This document shows positions 13,558 to 16,576 of a DNA stretch of 16,576 nt, one piece after another (positions within the stretch are counted from its first letter, which is position 1; each line of letters starts with the position of its first letter). The notes below the pieces were generated by a model. That model searched no databases. It saw only the letters and a list, made by a program, of their open reading frames with translations, and was not told the origin of the DNA. The stretch is from Taibaiella helvus_B (GTDB taxonomy: Bacteria > Bacteroidota > Bacteroidia > Chitinophagales > Chitinophagaceae). The stretch covers positions 1 to 16,576 of the forward strand of contig JBEBVI010000046.1 in assembly GCA_040392805.1 (NCBI GenBank). The letters are read 5' to 3'. A program made the position numbers and the translations under genes.

Positions 13558-14334
13558 ATGATTCACTATACAACTGAGGGTGAAGGGCATCCTCTGCTTT
13601 TATTGCATGGCTTCCCTAACGATGGAAGGGCATGGCATACGATCAGCCCGGAGCTGGCAAAGTACTATAAGCTGATTATACCCGATCTGCCGGGTGCGGG
13701 GAACAGTGCATTACCGGAGACACCTCTTTCCATACATTATATGGCCAAAGCAGTAGCGGAATTGCTTGACCGGGAGCAGGCGGATAAGGTAGTCGTTGCG
13801 GGGCATTCTATGGGCGGCTATGTTGCTATGGAGCTTGCGTCCTTATTTCCACAGCGGGTTAAAGGTCTTTCTATGGTTCATTCCCTGGCTTCGGCAGACA
13901 GTGAAAGCAAAAAGGAAAACAGGAAAAAGTCGATCGCCCTGATACAAAAAGGACCGGCAGAGAAAAGGATGTTCCTGAAAGGGATGGCTCAGAATCTTTT
14001 TGCAGCGGAATTTGCCCGACAGAACCCGGATGCAGTGCATCAGGTGGTGGATAATGGCGACCGCTTATCGTCGGATGCGCTGGCCGCTTTTTATACTGCT
14101 ATTATGGAACGTACGGATAAGCTGGAGTTCTTGAAGCAGGCTGCATTTCCGGTACAGTGGATCATAGGAGAGGAGGATACCGCAACGACTATGGAGGATA
14201 TGCTGAAACAGTGCAGTATTGCCCCGGTCAACGATGTGGTGATATACCCGGCATGCGGACATATGAGCTTTGCAGAGCTGCCAGACCGCCTGATCGGGGA
14301 CCTGGTCCGGTTTGGGCAGTTTTGTTATACTTAA
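13558..14334 (+). CDS. Alpha/beta hydrolase
   Basis: This 258-residue protein is a complete alpha/beta-hydrolase fold enzyme. HGFPND (residues 17-22) provides the oxyanion hole, GHSMGG (82-87) the nucleophile elbow with Ser84, GEEDT (204-208) the acid Asp207, and CGHMSF (233-238) the catalytic His235. A helical cap lies between about 115 and 190. Nothing in the sequence identifies the substrate; esterase, lactonase or C-C hydrolase activity would all fit, and no signal peptide is present, so it acts in the cytoplasm. It starts 5 nt after the DUF4105 stop and is probably co-transcribed with it. A hairpin with a T-run follows the stop codon. It should not be named after BioH or an epoxide hydrolase on this evidence. 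Confidence 0.85.
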   Translation: MIHYTTEGEGHPLLLLHGFPNDGRAWHTISPELAKYYKLIIPDLPGAGNSALPETPLSIHYMAKAVAELLDREQADKVVVAGHSMGGYVAMELASLFPQRVKGLSMVHSLASADSESKKENRKKSIALIQKGPAEKRMFLKGMAQNLFAAEFARQNPDAVHQVVDNGDRLSSDALAAFYTAIMERTDKLEFLKQAAFPVQWIIGEEDTATTMEDMLKQCSIAPVNDVVIYPACGHMSFAELPDRLIGDLVRFGQFCYT

Positions 14335-14369
14335 CCGGGGCCGCGGAAGCCCGGTACAGGTTATTTTTT
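14334..14369 (+). terminator. Likely intrinsic terminator of the DUF4105-hydrolase operon
   Basis: ACCGGG (14334-14339) pairs with CCCGGT (14350-14355) around a 10-nt loop, and six T residues follow at 14364-14369. The 8-nt gap between stem and T-run makes it less than ideal. It overlaps the last base of the hydrolase stop codon. Confidence 0.5.
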
Positions 14370-14396
14370 AAGCAAATGTGAATAAAAGTCTATATT

Positions 14397-14427
14397 TTGT
14401 TAAGCTGTGTCAATCCGGTTACATTTG
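14397..14427 (+). promoter_or_regulatory. Complete -33/-7 promoter for the kinase-regulator operon
   Basis: TTG (14397-14399, within TTTTG) is followed after 20 nt by TACATTTG (14420-14427), a full match to the Bacteroidota promoter. The predicted transcription start, near 14433, is only a few nucleotides before the ATG at 14436, so the mRNA would be leaderless or nearly so. Confidence 0.6.
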
Positions 14428-14435
14428 TTTGGTAA

Positions 14436-15704
14436 ATGAAGAATGCGACTATCAGATTAATACTTGTGCTGGCGCTGTTATCGGCTATAGGCATTATTGC
14501 CACACAGGTGTATTGGGTAAAAAAGGCATACGACTTAGAGGAGAAGGAATTTAACCTGAATGTCAATAACGGGCTGAGGAGCGTTGCGCTGAAAATATGG
14601 GAGATGAAGAGAATTCAGCCCATGGTATCTAACGTAGTAGAGCAGATCCAGCCGGAGTATTTTATTGTTCAGACCAATGTGCATATAGACCCGGATGTGC
14701 TTCAGCATTTTTTAAGCGCCGAATTTGAAAAGCGAGATATTATTACCGATTTTGAATTTGGCCAGTACGATTGTGAAAGTGATACCCTGTTCAGCTACCA
14801 CTATGTGCATATGAGCGGCAGCAAGGACGCTTTCGAACCGGTGATGAATTTTCCCCGTCTGTCTAAGGAAAACTATTATTTTGGCGTTTATTTCCCACAC
14901 CGGAAAAATTACCTGGCCGCTCAGCTGTCTATCTGGATACTGTCGTCGCTGGTTTTGCTTTGCGTTCTGATCTTTTTGGGCTATGTGGTGTTTGTTATTT
15001 TGAAGCAAAGGCGGCTGAGTGAAGTGCAAAAGGATTTTGTCAACAATATGACTCATGAGTTTAAAACACCCCTGGCTACGATCCAGCTGTCGGCCGAAGT
15101 ATTGAAGAAACCGGATATTATCCGTAATCCCCAGCGGCTCTTAAACTATGCCACGATCATTGACAATGAGGCCTCCCAGCTGGTGCTGCATGTAGAGCGG
15201 GTACTGCAGATGGCGCATGCGGAGAAGGGGGAGATCGAGCTGCGTAAGGGACCGCTGATATGGCAGGAGCTGATACAGGAAGTGGTGAACAGCTTTGAGA
15301 GTATGTTGGCGAAAAAGGGCGCCCTGGTTCACCTGCACATGCCGGATCATGAGGTGGCTTATATGGGTGACCGGCTGCATCTGAAAAACGCCGTCAGTAA
15401 TTTAGTGGATAATGCTTTAAAATATACGGAAGAAAATCCCGTTATAGATATCTATCTGAAGGAAAATAATAAACAAATTACTATAGAAGTTTGTGATAAT
15501 GGTGTCGGAATAGACAAAGCCCATCAGAAAATGCTGTTTAAAAAATTCTACCGTGTGCCTACGGGCAACCTGCATAATGTAAAAGGATTCGGACTGGGAC
15601 TAAATTATGTACGTATTATTGCGCGTGCCCACGGCGGAGAGGTTTTATGCAACAGCAAACCATCGAAGGGAAGTTGTTTTACTCTTATTTTTTATAAAAA
15701 TTAA
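14436..15704 (+). CDS. Sensor histidine kinase, RprX-like
   Basis: This 422-residue membrane kinase has a transmembrane segment at residues 6-28 (RLILVLALLSAIGIIATQVY), a periplasmic sensor region of about 130 residues and a second segment at about 163-190. The cytoplasmic part follows: H-box FVNNMTHEFKTPLATIQLSA with phospho-acceptor His207, N-box KNAVSNLVDNALKY (317-330), G1-box DNGVGI (354-359), F-box FKKFYRVP (368-375) and G2-box GFGLGL (384-389). There is no HAMP or PAS domain. The sensor region has no recognised ligand motif. The layout resembles RprX of Bacteroides fragilis. The response regulator starts 11 nt downstream, and the pair probably forms an operon from the promoter at 14397-14427. 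The ATG lies nearly on the predicted transcription start. The next in-frame ATG would remove the first membrane segment, so I keep 14436. Confidence 0.9.
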   Translation: MKNATIRLILVLALLSAIGIIATQVYWVKKAYDLEEKEFNLNVNNGLRSVALKIWEMKRIQPMVSNVVEQIQPEYFIVQTNVHIDPDVLQHFLSAEFEKRDIITDFEFGQYDCESDTLFSYHYVHMSGSKDAFEPVMNFPRLSKENYYFGVYFPHRKNYLAAQLSIWILSSLVLLCVLIFLGYVVFVILKQRRLSEVQKDFVNNMTHEFKTPLATIQLSAEVLKKPDIIRNPQRLLNYATIIDNEASQLVLHVERVLQMAHAEKGEIELRKGPLIWQELIQEVVNSFESMLAKKGALVHLHMPDHEVAYMGDRLHLKNAVSNLVDNALKYTEENPVIDIYLKENNKQITIEVCDNGVGIDKAHQKMLFKKFYRVPTGNLHNVKGFGLGLNYVRIIARAHGGEVLCNSKPSKGSCFTLIFYKN

Positions 15705-15715
15705 ATTTTATCAAT

Positions 15716-16411
15716 ATGCAACAGCCTAAAGCAAAAATCCTTTTAGTGGAAGACGACAGCGCACTGGGGTTCGTAGTAAAAGATAATCTTGAAGAAAATG
15801 GCTACGAGGTTCTTTTCAGCTCCGACGGTGAGAGCGGATGGCAGCAGTTTATGCGCCATAATGTAGATATTTGCCTTTTGGATGTAATGCTGCCTAAAAA
15901 AGACGGGATGACCCTGGCTACCCAGATCAGGAAAAAAAATGACAAGATCCCTATTCTTTTTATCACAGCCAAATCTATGGATGAAGACCGTATTGCCGGC
16001 TTTCAGTCCGGCGGAGATGATTATATTACCAAGCCGTTTAACATGAAGGAGCTGCTACTACGCATTGAAGTATTCCTGAAGAGAACACAGCGAAAATCCA
16101 ACGAGGCGGCAGAAAAATTTCAGCTGGGCAGTCTGACCTTTGATTATAACAATCTGTTGCTGATCGATGGTAATCATAAGCAGCAGCTAACACAAAAAGA
16201 AGCCGACCTGTTGCAATATCTTTGTATGCATAGTAATGCGGTAGTAAAAAGGGAAGACATCTTATTGAACGTATGGGGGAAGGAAGATTATTTCTTAGGC
16301 AGAAGCATGGATGTATTTATGACCAAAATAAGGAAATATCTTAAAAATGTAGAAGGCGTAGAGTTGCAAACAGTCCATGGTGTAGGTTTTAAGCTTATTT
16401 TATCGAAGTAG
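15716..16411 (+). CDS. OmpR-family response regulator, RprY-like
   Basis: This 231-residue regulator has a receiver domain (residues about 7-120) and a winged-helix DNA-binding domain (about 135-229). The receiver has the acidic pair Asp13 and Asp14 (LVEDDSALG), the phospho-acceptor Asp56 (CLLDVMLPKKDG), Thr84 (FITAK) and Lys106 (YITKPF). The effector domain shows TQKEADLLQYLCMHSNAVVK and then REDILLNVWGKEDYF, the recognition helix SMDVFMTKIRKYL and the wing VHGVGFKL. All residues needed for phosphorylation are present. It is the partner of the adjacent kinase and resembles RprY, a broad regulator in Bacteroides. The target genes cannot be told from the window. No T-rich hairpin follows, although a T-rich stretch and a new promoter begin about 12 nt after the stop. 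Confidence 0.93.
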   Translation: MQQPKAKILLVEDDSALGFVVKDNLEENGYEVLFSSDGESGWQQFMRHNVDICLLDVMLPKKDGMTLATQIRKKNDKIPILFITAKSMDEDRIAGFQSGGDDYITKPFNMKELLLRIEVFLKRTQRKSNEAAEKFQLGSLTFDYNNLLLIDGNHKQQLTQKEADLLQYLCMHSNAVVKREDILLNVWGKEDYFLGRSMDVFMTKIRKYLKNVEGVELQTVHGVGFKLILSK

Positions 16412-16423
16412 GCTTTCTTTTTA

Positions 16424-16431
16424 TACTTTTG
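16424..16431 (+). promoter_or_regulatory. Perfect TAnnTTTG element (TACTTTTG) near the right edge
   Basis: TACTTTTG, followed by CGTC, fits the -7 consensus fully and lies 13 nt after the response-regulator stop. It would start a transcript near 16438 leading into the small ORF at 16447 or into a gene beyond the window. Confidence 0.5.
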
Positions 16432-16446
16432 CGTCTCAGTGCCTTT

Positions 16447-16566
16447 ATGATAAAAAAGAAGTTTACTTTGTCTGTATTGCTTAGTAAAATAGTCAGAATA
16501 AATTCCTCAAGTACCGTCATGCCTTTGGACTTTAAGAAGAGAAAATACCTTAAAACAACATATTAA
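16447..16566 (+). CDS. Possible 39-residue basic small protein
   Basis: An ATG 15 nt after the perfect -7 element opens a frame of 39 codons ending in TAA at 16564-16566: MIKKKFTLSVLLSKIVRINS, then SSTVMPLDFKKRKYLKTTY. It is very basic (about nine Lys or Arg) and has no recognised family. The promoter just upstream supports transcription, but the ORF is short and the sequence is AT-rich, so it may be chance and the transcript may serve a gene beyond the edge. Confidence 0.25.
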   Translation: MIKKKFTLSVLLSKIVRINSSSTVMPLDFKKRKYLKTTY

Positions 16567-16576
16567 TATTATTGCA

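Overview
The window looks like core chromosome of a Bacteroidota bacterium, most likely a Chitinophagaceae-type organism. The evidence is promoter elements of the TAnnTTTG type just upstream of several genes, an almost complete lack of Shine-Dalgarno sequences, a lipoprotein whose acylated Cys is followed by charged residues (CKDKDK), and families typical of this phylum: a split membrane Fe-S/CCG pair, DUF983, DUF4105 and an RprXY-like two-component system. I see no tRNA, rRNA, CRISPR array, transposase or phage gene.

Layout. Positions 1-244 hold the C-terminal end of a gene that resembles kynurenine 3-monooxygenase. Positions 472-3193 hold two halves of a membrane iron-sulfur oxidoreductase (HdrC-like membrane/ferredoxin subunit and HdrB-like CCG subunit), separated by a small unrecognised lipoprotein gene. 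Positions 3505-4914 encode a cell-surface beta-helix-like lipoprotein with its own promoter and a strong intrinsic terminator. Positions 5364-6688 hold a secreted erythromycin-esterase-like gene broken by a one-base frameshift near 5583. Positions 6823-8661 encode a secreted TPR protein.

On the minus strand follow a PadR regulator, shikimate dehydrogenase (aroE), an SDR protein that lacks the usual catalytic Tyr and Lys, and a DUF983 zinc-ribbon membrane protein. The DUF983 gene is divergent from the plus-strand gene for free-methionine-R-sulfoxide reductase (msrC). Next come a DUF4105 membrane protein and an alpha/beta hydrolase in one operon, then a sensor kinase/response regulator pair that starts from a near-perfect promoter almost at the kinase ATG. 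The last 165 bases carry a promoter and possibly a 39-residue basic ORF.

Functionally this is a mosaic of short transcription units, not one pathway: respiratory electron transfer (Fe-S pair), aromatic amino-acid biosynthesis (aroE), oxidative repair (msrC), envelope functions (lipoproteins, TPR, DUF4105) and signal transduction. I do not find a convincing new multi-gene system. The points most worth a second look are the lipoprotein gene wedged into the Fe-S pair with a hairpin leader before the second half, the frameshifted esterase-like gene, the SDR without its catalytic pair, the nearly leaderless kinase transcript, and several intergenic repeats: a 22-bp perfect palindrome, a 23-bp tandem duplication, AATTCAAAA-type leaders, a TGTCCCAC repeat cluster, and a probable repeat-derived N-terminal extension on the DUF4105 gene.
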